Assembly (NCBI GenBank): GCA_963667575.2
Contig: CAXXHY010000025.1
Span: 1-64,000, forward strand
Source: G963665495 sp963667575
GTDB lineage: Bacteria > Desulfobacterota > Desulfovibrionia > Desulfovibrionales > Desulfovibrionaceae
Direction of reading: 5' to 3'
Length of the DNA: 64,000 bases
Positions within the stretch are counted from its first letter, which is position 1. Every line of letters begins with the position of its first letter. The notes under the pieces are model-generated. The model was given only the letters and a program-made list of their open reading frames with translations. It was not told the DNA's origin and did not search any database. The position numbers were made by a program, and so were the translations under genes. Positions 1-8,850 of the stretch are shown piece by piece.

Positions 1-19
1 GGGGGTTGGAACATAAGAA

Positions 20-48
20 AATCCGGCCAACTTTTCAGTTGACCGGAT
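20..48 (-). terminator. Intrinsic terminator after fliS
   Basis: On the minus strand an inverted repeat (AATCCGGtCAAC / GTTGgCCGGATT) with a 6-base loop is followed by TTTTC. It lies just beyond the fliS stop codon and probably ends the fliD-fliS transcript. Confidence 0.7.
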
Positions 49-57
49 TGTGGGGAC

Positions 58-998
58 TCAAGTCTGTGAAGCCATTTTTTTATAGCCTGCCAGCATACGC
101 GCCTTGTTGAAGTTCAAGGGCTGCTTGGGAAGCGTAGTCGGATTTTCCTGCTCGGCATCGCTTTTCGCTTGCTTTTGCAGGGGCGGATTCTTCCTGACCG
201 GTTTGGGTTTTGCTGCCTGGGGTTGAGGAGCTCCCTCAGATTTCGCCTGGGGTGCCGCCGCAACAGGTTGTTTTTTCCTTACCGGCTGTTCTTCCGTTTT
301 AGGAGCAGTGTTGGGCACAGCTGGCCTTTTTTTGGGAGGCAAGCGGTTTGTTCTGCTCCGGGTGATTTGCCTGTGAGAGCTGGACGGCACGGGCTACGCC
401 ATTGGCGCCCAGCGGGTCGAAAAGAAGAACCCGTATTTACTGGTGCGGATTCCGTTGCGGGCTTTGGGGCAGCTGCAGGAGCGGCATTCAAGGGCACATC
501 CCCGACTCTTGGTCTGAGCATTCCTCCTGCGAACATGGAGTCGTTCACCCCATTGCCGGCCGGAGCGGTATTGGGGACCACAGTACGCCGCGGCATCGCG
601 GACTGCGTGCCTGGTTGCGGGGTCGCCTGGGCGCCTTCGTTGATAATTTGCTGAAAGGCTTCCTGCAGACCTTCGAGAACCCTGATGACCTCGTCTATGA
701 TATCCGTATCAAGGTTCATATTGGCTTTGAGCAGCCTGGTATTACAAAAAAAATACAGGTGATGCAGATTTTGAGCTAGATCTCCACCTTTCTGCACATT
801 CAGACTGCTATCCAATTCGGCTATGACATCCATCGCCCTGGAAATCAGGATGCCTTTTTCCGCATAATCTCTTTCGCCAATCTTCACTTTAGCCTGTTTC
901 AAAAACTTGATGGCGCCCTCGTAAAGCAACAGTAAAAGATCACCTTGCGAGGTTGTCGCCACCTGAGTCTGAAAATAGGCTTGGGCCGCTTTCTGCAT
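58..998 (-). CDS. fliS: Flagellar export chaperone FliS with long C-terminal extension (two apparent frameshifts)
   Basis: FliS binds flagellin in the cytoplasm and prevents premature polymerisation. The first ~120 residues match the family: N-terminal AYFQTQV segment, the LLLLLYEGAIKFLKQAK helix, a DVIAELDSSLN stretch and a YFFCNTRLLKANM helix. Family members usually end near 125-150 residues. Here the frame continues into a Pro/Ala/Gln/Lys-rich, probably disordered tail with the repeated element VPNTAP, ending in KARMLAGYKKM. Reading the tail needs two one-base corrections, at an A4 run (420-423 on +) and a T7 run (327-333 on +); with them it is about 310 residues long. It begins 15 nt after fliD with the Shine-Dalgarno-like GGGAG, so the two are co-transcribed. 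The core identity is secure; the tail reading is inference. Confidence 0.85.
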
Positions 999-1013
999 AC
1001 AAATCTCCCGTTA

Positions 1014-2750
1014 TCAGCTGCTGGACAATTGAGCAATTTGCGAGGTTACTGCACTGCTCAGTGAATCATATTGGCCAAGCAGGGATTCAAGTCTCGCATA
1101 TTTTTGCACCAGCACGTCCCGTCGAGTTTCAATCCGGGTCTCTTCAAATGCGATTTTGTCATCAATACTGTTAATGATATCTTCATAATTATTAACAACG
1201 ATATTCAGGGTTCCCGTGTCTTCATTGGTGATATCCGAAAGCAGATCCGCTATTTCGGGCAACTTGCCCTGTTTGAGCCTGACCTCCCCGGTATACGGTC
1301 CGCCGGGTACCACGTCATTGATCTGAACTTCAAGACCACGGGCGTTTCCCTCCATGGCTGTAATAGTCCTATCGTCATTGTTGATATTTGCTTTAGTTCC
1401 TCCGATGTACGCATTGAAAATATTTCCTGAGCTGTCAATTTCGTAGGAAACATCGTACACGCCGGCTTCGGTAACCCCGTTGATGCTGGATTTGTAATTG
1501 AAACTTCCCGTATCGTTGATGGCGTCGCCGATCCCATTGGCCGCGAAAACTTCCGCCACCGCATTGGCGTTGGAAAGCAAAGCCTCTTCCAGCACGGTCT
1601 CGTCCAGAATGAGCAATCCGCTGGTTTCGGAGGACTCGTCGGCATCCGTATAAATTCCCAGCTGTGACAAAGATGTGTAAGGGTCCCCGATGTCGGTATC
1701 CGCATCGTAATACACGAAACCAGGAGCTATGGAGGTGGTAATGGATTTCAAGTTGCTCATGGTCAACTGAACAGCGTAGTTGCCGGTCATTACGGATCCG
1801 GCCACAGAATCCTTGATAAGGCTGTCCCCACCGCTGGAATCGCTCTCCACCTTGGTGAGCTGCAAGGCCAGAGCACGCACCTGATTCATCTGATTGACGA
1901 ATGTCTGCACATTGTCGACTATTTCTCCTGTGCTCAGGGATGTGGTCACCTGCACCGAGCCGGTATTTTTCAAGGTCAGGGCCACACCGTCAATGGCATT
2001 GGTAACGGTATTGGAAGAGGCATGAATATAATCGTCCTCCGGCCAACCATCCACGCGCAATTTGGCATCCGCGTTGGATTGCAGCTCGGAAAATCGCCCC
2101 AGTCCCCCCATGTCCTGAGTCAATATTTGCAAATTCGCATTGGAGCCCAGATCCATCCCTCTGACCTGAAGGTAATAACTGGAGCCGTTATTGATGGCTG
2201 CGGCTTTGACTCCGTTGTTCTCGGGAGAAGAATTTATGGCCCCCACAAAACTGGACAAAGTAGTCTTGTTGGTCACCGCAACTTCAATGACCGATGCACC
2301 CTGGTTATCATTGGGATCATCATAGGACAGGTTGAAATAGACGATTTCCCCTTCCCGCAAATTTCCCATGATGGGAGTATCTTCGGTAGCCACCCCCGAA
2401 CCGCTGACCCAGATGGAATTCCGGGCCATGGAAACGACTTCGACATTGTGCGAACTGGTATCCGCGTCCGCAGTGGCCAGGGCTGTCAATACGGTCTCGT
2501 TCGAACTGCTGGATTCCTTGGCCATGAACGTATTCATCTCGTCCATGCCTGCCAGGGTGGTTTTGAGGCTGACCATGGCGCTGTTCAGATTTTCAAGCGC
2601 CTCGATCTTCGCCTCCCAGGTCGACTTCCAGGATTCAAGCTGATTCTGGTGCGTTGCTTCGAGCTCCATGAGCTGATCGATCATGGTTTCGAAATCTGTC
2701 CCCGAACCGAGACCTGTAAATTTGATAGAACCGGAAAGATAATCAGCCAT
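1014..2750 (-). CDS. fliD: Flagellar hook-associated protein 2 (filament cap) FliD
   Basis: FliD forms the cap at the filament tip that directs flagellin assembly outside the cell. The 578-residue protein has the family N-terminus (IKFTGLGSGTDFETMIDQLM) followed by a coiled-coil heptad region (residues ~30-70), a variable central region, and the C-terminal DDKIAFEETRIETRRDVLVQKYARLESLLGQYDSL coiled coil, whose halves are typical of FliD_N and FliD_C. The length is slightly above the usual 450-550. It is the first gene of a fliD-fliS pair, the usual order. A sigma-54-like -24/-12 element lies about 53 nt upstream of the start. Confidence 0.95.
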   Translation of the reverse strand: MADYLSGSIKFTGLGSGTDFETMIDQLMELEATHQNQLESWKSTWEAKIEALENLNSAMVSLKTTLAGMDEMNTFMAKESSSSNETVLTALATADADTSSHNVEVVSMARNSIWVSGSGVATEDTPIMGNLREGEIVYFNLSYDDPNDNQGASVIEVAVTNKTTLSSFVGAINSSPENNGVKAAAINNGSSYYLQVRGMDLGSNANLQILTQDMGGLGRFSELQSNADAKLRVDGWPEDDYIHASSNTVTNAIDGVALTLKNTGSVQVTTSLSTGEIVDNVQTFVNQMNQVRALALQLTKVESDSSGGDSLIKDSVAGSVMTGNYAVQLTMSNLKSITTSIAPGFVYYDADTDIGDPYTSLSQLGIYTDADESSETSGLLILDETVLEEALLSNANAVAEVFAANGIGDAINDTGSFNYKSSINGVTEAGVYDVSYEIDSSGNIFNAYIGGTKANINNDDRTITAMEGNARGLEVQINDVVPGGPYTGEVRLKQGKLPEIADLLSDITNEDTGTLNIVVNNYEDIINSIDDKIAFEETRIETRRDVLVQKYARLESLLGQYDSLSSAVTSQIAQLSSS

Positions 2751-2802
2751 ACGATTTCACCATTTGGTATTTTTTTCCGACTTGATTGTCCGGTTCCTTA
2801 CT

Positions 2803-2818
2803 TGCAAATAATACGCCA
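2803..2818 (-). promoter_or_regulatory. Candidate sigma-54 promoter of fliDS
   Basis: On the minus strand the sequence TGGCGTATTATTTGCA keeps the TGGC and TTGC blocks with the 16-base spacing of the -24/-12 consensus (TGGCACG-N4-TTGCA). It lies 53 nt upstream of the fliD ATG. Sigma-54 control of middle/late flagellar genes is common in proteobacteria and related groups; use here is inferred. Confidence 0.5.
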
Positions 2819-2863
2819 TTAATATTCTTTACATAAATCGATGACCATTCCCCAATAAAAGCA

Positions 2864-2908
2864 AGGCCTGTCGCAATCCTTCTATAAAGATGATCGGCGA
2901 CAGGCCTG
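2864..2908 (-). terminator. Terminator hairpin after tsaB
   Basis: Perfect 11-bp arms (AGGCCTGTCGC / GCGACAGGCCT) with a 23-base loop; on the minus strand it is followed by a T-rich stretch (TTGCTTTTATT). It lies 30 nt beyond the tsaB stop and would end the long rpsB-to-tsaB block. Confidence 0.65.
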
Positions 2909-2938
2909 CAAACTTTACCTTATCTTAAGAAAACTCAA

Positions 2939-3809
2939 TCAGTCATGCGTACGCTCAGTCAAAAGACGGACAGCCTCGTCAGGGTCGAAACCATGCTTTT
3001 TTGCTATTTCAGGAAGATTATCCTCAGCATCCGAAGCCCGCAGATACAATGGAGTAATGGGGCCTGCCGCGTATTCGGCCGATGCGGCGGCCTGAAGCAG
3101 CAAAGTGGGTGAAGGCGTGTCAAAAGACGCCGGAAGCAGCGTGAAGCGGGAACTGTCTGTAAAGACATCGCTGAAAAAATCCCAATTCTTACGAAGACCG
3201 CTCCCCAGAATTCTGCAGGAAGCCCGTATGGATCCGATCAAATCAGCCACTCTCTCGATTTCAAGCGCACTTGGAGCATCCAGGGGATAACAACTGATTT
3301 GCCCGACAGCCCCCTTCAACTGAAATCCTTGCGCATAGACCTGGCCATTGCGCGAATGCGTCAGGACCCAGGTGATTTCACCGTTTTCCTCCTCCCGCCC
3401 CCTGGGCGAGAAGCGGCAAATAATCAATACCGGCCAGGGGTGTTCCCCAGGCCTTGTGGAGTCCCAGCACAGAAGAAAGCACCAGACGCAACCCCGTAAA
3501 AGAACCAGGGCCCCGTACGCAGGCGATTCCCTTGAGACGGCCGGCGGTTTCGGAAATGGGACAACCCGCGCCTTCCAGGGCATGGGCTATGTCAGTGGTG
3601 ACATAGCAAAGCCCCTGCCCCAACGCCGCACGTTCGGAAGCGTAAAAAGGCGGGATACGTCTTTTGGCGCGTGCCTGCCGCGGAGCGGGCTGCGTTGAGC
3701 CGGAAGTCTCGGGAGAGCCGGCAACGATCTGAATCTTGTCCTCTGTCGCATTGCAGACGAGGAAAAGGTCAGTAGATTGAAAGCCAGGAGAAATTGCGTT
3801 GGAGGTCAT
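2939..3809 (-). CDS. tsaB: tRNA threonylcarbamoyladenosine biosynthesis protein TsaB (one apparent frameshift)
   Basis: TsaB is the Kae1-like partner of TsaD and TsaE in making t6A37 on ANN-decoding tRNAs. The N-terminal half carries the family motif CVRGPGSFTGLRLVLSSVLGL and SERAALGQGL-like segment; the C-terminal half (PLYLRASDAEDNL) matches the usual TsaB tail PxYLR. The two halves lie in different frames; removing one G from the G5 run at 3398-3402 restores one protein of about 289 residues. TsaB is normally essential, so a consensus error is more likely than a pseudogene. The start overlaps the end of rseP by 41 nt, suggesting translational coupling. Confidence 0.85.
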
Positions 3810-4851
3810 TATAGGTAGCCAAAAGCATGAGTAAAATCAAAAAAGCCAAACCAGCCTTGGTAGTCAGTTCCTGAATCCGTTCACTGACAGGCCGACGCAG
3901 CAAGGTCTCTATAGCACAGAATAAGATATGCCCGCCATCCAGCACGGGGATAGGCAGCAGGTTGAACAATCCCAGGTTGACGCTGATGAAAGCAGTCAGG
4001 GCGAGCAGGGCCTGGAGTCCGTGTTCGGCCTGTTCGCTGACCAGTTGCCCGATCATGATCGGACCGCCGACTGAATCCAAAGGCAGCTGATGGGAAATAA
4101 GCATCACCAGAGACTTGCCGATGATGACGACACGGTCCCAGGTTTCCGCAACCGCGACACCGAACGCCGAAAAAGGACCAAGCGGAATATGAATCGCCTT
4201 GTCGGAACTCATGATCCCGATACGCAGAACCTTGATCTCCTTGCCCTTGGCATTCTTTTCAGTGATCATCTTCGGGATGACATCCTTGATGATCCGCTCG
4301 CCATTACGCTCCAGAGTGAAACGTACGGGCTTGCCGCCGCTCAAATTGACGCTCTGTATGACATCACTGAAAAATTCGACAGGAGTATCGTCCACGGCCA
4401 GAATTTTGTCCCCGGCCTGAATCTGAGCTTCCATGGCAGGCGTGTCGGGCATAACCTGAGCGATAACGGGCTCACGACCATTGATGCCGTTGGCCCAGAA
4501 CAAGCCCCAGTAAATGATCACCGCAAGAATGAAATTGAAGGTGGCCCCGGCAGCGAAAACAATCATGCGCTGATAGGCGGGGCGTCCGCTGAACAGGTGT
4601 TCATCGGTGAACCCTTCGGGCAATTCGTCGTCGGTTTCCCCCACCAGATTCACAAATCCTCCCAAAGGCAAAGCGGAAAGCCGATAGTCGGTCAAACCGC
4701 GCCTGAACCCGAGAATTCGCGGACCAAACCCGATGGAAAAGGTCTTTACACCGATATTGAATGCTTTGGCGGCCAGAAAATGCCCCAATTCATGAAAGGC
4801 GATGAGGATGCCAAGAACCAGAATGATCGATAAGATACCAATTATTGTCAT
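3769..4851 (-). CDS. rseP: Site-2 intramembrane zinc metalloprotease RseP
   Basis: Membrane-embedded S2P-family protease, which cleaves anti-sigma factors or remnant signal peptides within the membrane. The 360-residue protein shows the catalytic HExxH motif (FHELGHFLAAK, residues ~20-30) in the first membrane helix, a PDZ domain around residues 125-200 (ADDTPVEF-type region AVDDTPVEFFSDV), and the second zinc-ligand motif NLLPIPVLDGGHI near residue 305, followed by the last membrane segment. It follows dxr by about 45 nt in the conserved dxr-rseP order. Confidence 0.95.
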   Translation of the reverse strand: MTIIGILSIILVLGILIAFHELGHFLAAKAFNIGVKTFSIGFGPRILGFRRGLTDYRLSALPLGGFVNLVGETDDELPEGFTDEHLFSGRPAYQRMIVFAAGATFNFILAVIIYWGLFWANGINGREPVIAQVMPDTPAMEAQIQAGDKILAVDDTPVEFFSDVIQSVNLSGGKPVRFTLERNGERIIKDVIPKMITEKNAKGKEIKVLRIGIMSSDKAIHIPLGPFSAFGVAVAETWDRVVIIGKSLVMLISHQLPLDSVGGPIMIGQLVSEQAEHGLQALLALTAFISVNLGLFNLLPIPVLDGGHILFCAIETLLRRPVSERIQELTTKAGLAFLILLMLLATYNDLQRNFSWLSIY

Positions 4852-4895
4852 GTTGCTCTCATAACATAACCCAATGGGGGGTTACAACTCACGTT

Positions 4896-6116
4896 TTAAA
4901 CCCAATCGCTCACCAGCCTGCGCGTACGCTGATCCAGATCGACAATGGATTCCAGTGTACGCGTGTTCTGCGTCCCGCACGGCAGTTGGCCTCCGACGCA
5001 AGCATCCATGGCTTTTTCTATCAAGCGCGGAATATCGGTAAAACCAATTCGCTTTTCCAGAAAACTGGCGACGGCTATTTCATTGGCGGCATTCACGACC
5101 ACAGGAAAGTCCGGTCCCATTGCCACGGCCTCCATTGCGAGACGTAAACATGGAAACAAGGATAAGTCCGGAGCTTCAAAGGTCAAGCCGCCCAACGTTA
5201 CAAGATTGAGAGGTTCGAGAGACATGGGAAGACGATTCGGATAGGCCATGCAGTACGAAATGGGGATGCGCATGTCCGGTTGACCGAGATGACCGAGCAC
5301 AGAACCGTCGTGATAGGCGACAAGAGAGTGGATGATACTTTGCGGGTGCACCACGACCTCGATACGGTCAATGGTCACACCGAACAGTTGATAGGCCTCG
5401 ATTACTTCCAGGCCCTTATTCATCAATGTGGCAGAATCTATGCTGATTTTTGCCCCCATGGACCAATTGGGGTGCTTCAGCGCCTGCTCGGGCGTCACCT
5501 GTTCCAAAAAATCCCTGGTCTTGCCGCGAAAAGGGCCGCCCGAAGCTGTAAGAATCAAGCGTTCCATCTCTTCGAAACGGTGACCGCTCAGAGCCTGAAA
5601 CAAGGCATTATGTTCGGAATCCACCGGCAGTACCACGGCGCCGGTATCGGCACAGGCGCTGCGGACAAGATCTCCGGCCATCACCAGGGCCTCTTTGTTG
5701 GCCAGGGCAATGACTTTGCCGACTCTGGCCGCTGCCAGCGTGGGGGGAAACCCTGCTGCGCCCACCTGCGCCGCAACGATCATTTCGGCTTCCGGCAAGG
5801 TGGCCATGGTTACATATCCATCCGGCCCGACCAGAATTTCCGGCGAATAGTCCGCGGGTAACAAAGCGCGCAACCGGTCCGCTCCTGCGCCATCGAGAAC
5901 GCCCAGAAATTTGGGCCTCCATTTGATGGCCTGTTCGGCGAGCAACTTGATATTACGAGCGCCAGCCAGGCCGAGAACATCGAACGAATCCGGATGTTCA
6001 TCAATGACCTGCAATGTGCTTGTTCCTATAGAACCGGTACTGCCCAACAAAACGATCGAACGGGAGCATCCGTCAGACAACGGTGCTACATTCAAAGAAG
6101 AAATATAAGATGACAT
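4896..6116 (-). CDS. dxr: 1-deoxy-D-xylulose 5-phosphate reductoisomerase
   Basis: Second enzyme of the MEP isoprenoid pathway: converts DXP to MEP with NADPH. The 406-residue protein has the NADPH-binding motif LGSTGSIGTSTLQVI (residues ~24-38), the ALANKEALVMAG motif, the metal-binding PVDSEHNALFQ motif and the substrate-binding TASGGPFRG and WSMGAKISIDSATLMNKGLE-type segments. Length and motifs are standard. It starts about 6 nt after the cdsA stop, so cdsA-dxr-rseP is one translation-coupled run; uppS further upstream uses the isoprenoid product. Confidence 0.97.
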   Translation of the reverse strand: MSSYISSLNVAPLSDGCSRSIVLLGSTGSIGTSTLQVIDEHPDSFDVLGLAGARNIKLLAEQAIKWRPKFLGVLDGAGADRLRALLPADYSPEILVGPDGYVTMATLPEAEMIVAAQVGAAGFPPTLAAARVGKVIALANKEALVMAGDLVRSACADTGAVVLPVDSEHNALFQALSGHRFEEMERLILTASGGPFRGKTRDFLEQVTPEQALKHPNWSMGAKISIDSATLMNKGLEVIEAYQLFGVTIDRIEVVVHPQSIIHSLVAYHDGSVLGHLGQPDMRIPISYCMAYPNRLPMSLEPLNLVTLGGLTFEAPDLSLFPCLRLAMEAVAMGPDFPVVVNAANEIAVASFLEKRIGFTDIPRLIEKAMDACVGGQLPCGTQNTRTLESIVDLDQRTRRLVSDWV

Positions 6117-6122
6117 AACTGC

Positions 6123-6998
6123 TCAATTTGCGAGAGAAGTCGCCGAAACAATAAAAGGGTACGCTATGCGGATGGCCGCATAGACGGGAAGAACCAACAG
6201 AAGACCGTCAATACGATCCAGAACGCCTCCGTGCCCGGGCAGAAAGCGACCGGAATCCTTGACCGCAAGGCTCCGTTTCAAGGCTGACTCGAAAAAATCA
6301 CCGAACTGTGTTGCCAGGTTGAGCAGGACACCGAGAATGATCCACCCCCACCAGGGAGCCTGAGGAAAAATCATATCCCCCCAGCAAAAACCAAAGCCCA
6401 CGGCCACAACCATGGCCAGGAGCATGCCGCCCAAACTGCCGGCCCAGGTTTTCTTGGGGCTCACTTTGGGCCAGATGTTTTTGCCGCCAACCAGTGATCC
6501 GCAGTAATAGGCTCCGGTGTCGGAAACAATTGTCATGATCAGAACAAGGACAATCTCCAAAGAGGAAAATCCTAGGATGAACTGAAGCTGCAAAGGCACG
6601 TACAATAACCCGGTGGTCAATACAGCGGCGGAGTAAAATCCGTTTTTATCGGCTCCGAAACTATACTGTCCGAGAAAATACAGCGCCCCCAGCCAAAAGG
6701 TCAGGACGAAAACAGCGGTCAAAGCGCCGAACCCCAGCAACTTTACGGCCACGAGCAACAGCGCGGCCAGAAGCAGTCCGAGGAATTTCAGCCGCAACCT
6801 GCGCTTTCCCTGCCAGAACAGGCTGTAATACTCATAGACACCGAGAAGACTGATGGCCAGGACACCGCCAAAAATGTACCAGCCCCCCAGATAGAGCAAT
6901 ACCGCCAGTATGGGCAGCAGTACGAGGGAGGTCCCCCAGCGTAACCGATGGGAGGGCGAAAGAGACAGGAAAAATTTCATAGGATGGAATGCATGCAT
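6123..6998 (-). CDS. cdsA: Phosphatidate cytidylyltransferase CdsA
   Basis: Makes CDP-diacylglycerol from phosphatidic acid and CTP, the branch point for phospholipids. About 285 residues, almost entirely hydrophobic with roughly eight predicted membrane segments. The family signature is visible as SDTGAYYCGSLVGGKNIWPKVSPKKTWAGSLGG and, near the end, FESALKRSLAVKDSGRFLPGHGGVLDRIDGLL. The first ATG (6998) is almost inside the terminator of the cytochrome gene; an internal ATG at 6980 is an alternative start. Neither has a good Shine-Dalgarno sequence. Confidence 0.95.
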   Translation of the reverse strand: MHAFHPMKFFLSLSPSHRLRWGTSLVLLPILAVLLYLGGWYIFGGVLAISLLGVYEYYSLFWQGKRRLRLKFLGLLLAALLLVAVKLLGFGALTAVFVLTFWLGALYFLGQYSFGADKNGFYSAAVLTTGLLYVPLQLQFILGFSSLEIVLVLIMTIVSDTGAYYCGSLVGGKNIWPKVSPKKTWAGSLGGMLLAMVVAVGFGFCWGDMIFPQAPWWGWIILGVLLNLATQFGDFFESALKRSLAVKDSGRFLPGHGGVLDRIDGLLLVLPVYAAIRIAYPFIVSATSLAN

Positions 6999-6999
6999 G

Positions 7000-7032
7000 G
7001 GAAGAAAAAAAGGGCCGCCATAAGCGACCCTT
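7000..7032 (-). terminator. Terminator of the cytochrome c3 gene
   Basis: On the minus strand AAGGGtcGC-TTATG-GCggCCCTT is followed by seven T. It sits between the cytochrome stop codon and the cdsA start, so cdsA must depend on read-through or on a promoter not recognised here. Confidence 0.65.
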
Positions 7033-7053
7033 GGGTATCAAATGGCTTTTGGC

Positions 7054-7452
7054 TTACGGATGGCAGACGGACTTTTTGCAGCCGGCCAGTTCCTTTTTCT
7101 TGTCTTTGTCGTTGCCAGCCTTTTCTTTGTGGCAGGACAGGCAAGAGTGAGTGCCCTTGTCACCTTTGCCGTGCATGGCTTTGTAGTAGTTATGCACGCT
7201 CTTGTCTTTTTTGTCGAAATTGTCGTGGCAACCTTCGCTGGAACACTTTTTAATCTTGGAAGCATCTCCGCCGGACATGTGGTGGCAGACTACACATTCT
7301 TCGGCTTTGTGCGTGGAGTGGTTGAAGGTCACAGGATTCTTGGTGTTTTCCATTTTCAGTCCATCCGGCGGAACATCTGCAGCGTAGAGTGCGGGGATGG
7401 CGAACACGCCCAGTACCAACGCGCAAACGAAACAAGTAATCAACGTCCTCAT
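7054..7452 (-). CDS. Tetrahaem cytochrome c3 (class III, periplasmic)
   Basis: Small periplasmic electron carrier that links hydrogenases and other dehydrogenases to membrane complexes in sulfate reducers. The 132-residue precursor has a Sec signal peptide (hydrophobic LITCFVCALVLGVFAIPALYA, cleavage after AYA-type site near residue 24). The mature part contains four haem-binding motifs in the classic order CXXCH (CVVCH), CX4CH (CSSEGCH), CXXCH (CLSCH), CX4CH (CKKSVCH), plus extra histidines as sixth ligands (FNHSTH, CHHMS, VHNYYKAMHG). The mature protein is Lys-rich, as in type I c3. It lies between uppS and cdsA with its own promoter and terminator, an insertion in an otherwise conserved operon. 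Confidence 0.96.
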   Translation of the reverse strand: MRTLITCFVCALVLGVFAIPALYAADVPPDGLKMENTKNPVTFNHSTHKAEECVVCHHMSGGDASKIKKCSSEGCHDNFDKKDKSVHNYYKAMHGKGDKGTHSCLSCHKEKAGNDKDKKKELAGCKKSVCHP

Positions 7453-7485
7453 CTTCGTTTCCTCCCATGTTGTGTGAAATGATTC

Positions 7486-7503
7486 ATGTGACGATACTCA
7501 CAA
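7486..7503 (-). promoter_or_regulatory. Candidate operator of the cytochrome c3 gene
   Basis: On the minus strand TTGTGA-GTATCG-TCACAT matches the CRP/FNR-type (HcpR) consensus TTGTGA-N6-TCACAA at 11 of 12 fixed positions and is also close to Rex-type palindromes. It overlaps the predicted -10 box. Similar palindromes lie at the apr leader and sat promoters in this window. Confidence 0.6.
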
Positions 7504-7520
7504 ACTCAACCTGCTGTCAA
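7491..7520 (-). promoter_or_regulatory. Sigma-70-like promoter of the cytochrome c3 gene
   Basis: On the minus strand TTGACA, an 18-base spacer and TATCGT. The start codon is about 40 nt downstream of the -10, behind the Shine-Dalgarno sequence GGGAGGA. Confidence 0.65.
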
Positions 7521-7567
7521 CGCTTCGATAAATAAATCGCCGCAGTAGGTAGAATTGTCCGCTGAGA

Positions 7568-8287
7568 CTATTTCTGATGTCCCTGCTGTTCCTGCTGCTC
7601 TCCAGTGAGGCCAAAGCGCCTCTGTCGGTGCCCAAAATGTTCGAGAGCTTTTACAAGTTCAGCCTTGTCGAAATCCGGCCAGAAGACATCGGTGAAATAC
7701 AACTCGCTATAGGCCGCCTGGTAGAGCAGATAATTGGACAGACGCAGTTCACCGCTGGTTCTGATGATCAAATCCGGATCAGGCTGTCCGGCGGTAAACA
7801 GATAGTCTCCAAAACTCTCTTCAGTCAGGCTGTCCGGGTCAATCCCCTGCCTTAGCAGTGTCTTGCAGGCGCGGATGATTTCGTCTCTCCCCGAATAATT
7901 CAGGGCGAGATTGAGGACCATACCGTCGTTTTTTTCCGTTCGCGCGCAGACCATTTTTACGACCTGACGAGTCGCGAACGGCAAATCATCAATATCTCCA
8001 AGAACATGAAGTCGGATAGACTTATCCATGAGGCTCTGCAACTCTTGTTTGAGAAACTGCACGAGCAAATCGAAAAGAAAACCAACCTCATCCTGGGGTC
8101 TTTTCCAGTTTTCCCTGGAAAAGGTGTAGAGCGTCAGATAGCGCACCCCCAGTTCACGACAAGCCGTTACAGCGGCTTTGGCGGTTTCGGTTCCAGCCTT
8201 GTGCCCGGCGCTGCGGGAAAGGCCTCGGGCTTTGGCCCAGCGGCCATTGCCGTCCATAATGATGGCGATATGTTCCGGTACTTGCAA
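7568..8287 (-). CDS. uppS: Isoprenyl transferase (undecaprenyl diphosphate synthase)
   Basis: Makes the C55 lipid carrier precursor for cell-wall and polysaccharide synthesis by cis-condensation of isopentenyl diphosphates onto farnesyl diphosphate. The 239-residue protein has all family motifs: HIAIIMDGNGRWAKARGL with the catalytic Asp (residues ~5-22), the GHKAGTE segment, LTLYTFSRENWKRP, LALNYSGRDEI, and the C-terminal DLIIRTSGELRLSNYLLYQAAYSELYF. It starts 6 nt after frr. Confidence 0.97.
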   Translation of the reverse strand: MQVPEHIAIIMDGNGRWAKARGLSRSAGHKAGTETAKAAVTACRELGVRYLTLYTFSRENWKRPQDEVGFLFDLLVQFLKQELQSLMDKSIRLHVLGDIDDLPFATRQVVKMVCARTEKNDGMVLNLALNYSGRDEIIRACKTLLRQGIDPDSLTEESFGDYLFTAGQPDPDLIIRTSGELRLSNYLLYQAAYSELYFTDVFWPDFDKAELVKALEHFGHRQRRFGLTGEQQEQQGHQK

Positions 8288-8293
8288 GGCCAG

Positions 8294-8848
8294 TTATATC
8301 TCCATGATTTCTTTTTCTTTCTCTGCCAGGGCATCATCAGCTTTGGCCACGTAGTCATCCGTGAGCTTCTGAATGTCATCCTGGCCCCTGCGCATTTCGT
8401 CTTCGGTCAAATCCTTATCGTTCTTCATTTTTTTCAGAACTTCGTTGGAATCGCGACGAACGTTGCGCACGGCGATTTTGGTGTCTTCCGTGAATTTTTT
8501 GGCCAATTTGACCAATTCTTTACGCCGTTCTTCAGTCAACGCCGGCATGACAATGCGCAGCACTTTACCGTCATTGACGGGATTAAGACCGAGATCGGAC
8601 TTCTGAATGCCCTTTTCCACATCACCAAAGGCATTCCGGTCCCAGGGCTGAATGGTAATGGTTCTGCTATCCGGAACGGAAACAGAAGCGATCTGATTCA
8701 GCGGAGTGGGAGTTCCGTAGTAGTCGATTTTCAAATCATCTACCAATTGTGTCGAGGCACGGCCGGTTCTCAACTTGGAAAATTCTTTTTGCTGGCTCTG
8801 CAGAGCCTTAACCATCCGATCTTTGGCGTCTTTCAGTACGGATTGCAT
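8294..8848 (-). CDS. frr: Ribosome recycling factor
   Basis: Splits post-termination ribosomes together with EF-G. At 184 residues it is the standard size. Conserved segments: LRTGRAST (residues ~27-34), YYGTPTPLNQIASVSVPDSRTITIQPWD, and LTEERRKELVKLAKKFTEDTKIAVRNVRRD. The start lies 2 nt downstream of the pyrH stop, in the universal tsf-pyrH-frr order. Confidence 0.97.
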   Translation of the reverse strand: MQSVLKDAKDRMVKALQSQQKEFSKLRTGRASTQLVDDLKIDYYGTPTPLNQIASVSVPDSRTITIQPWDRNAFGDVEKGIQKSDLGLNPVNDGKVLRIVMPALTEERRKELVKLAKKFTEDTKIAVRNVRRDSNEVLKKMKNDKDLTEDEMRRGQDDIQKLTDDYVAKADDALAEKEKEIMEI

Positions 8849-8850
8849 GC

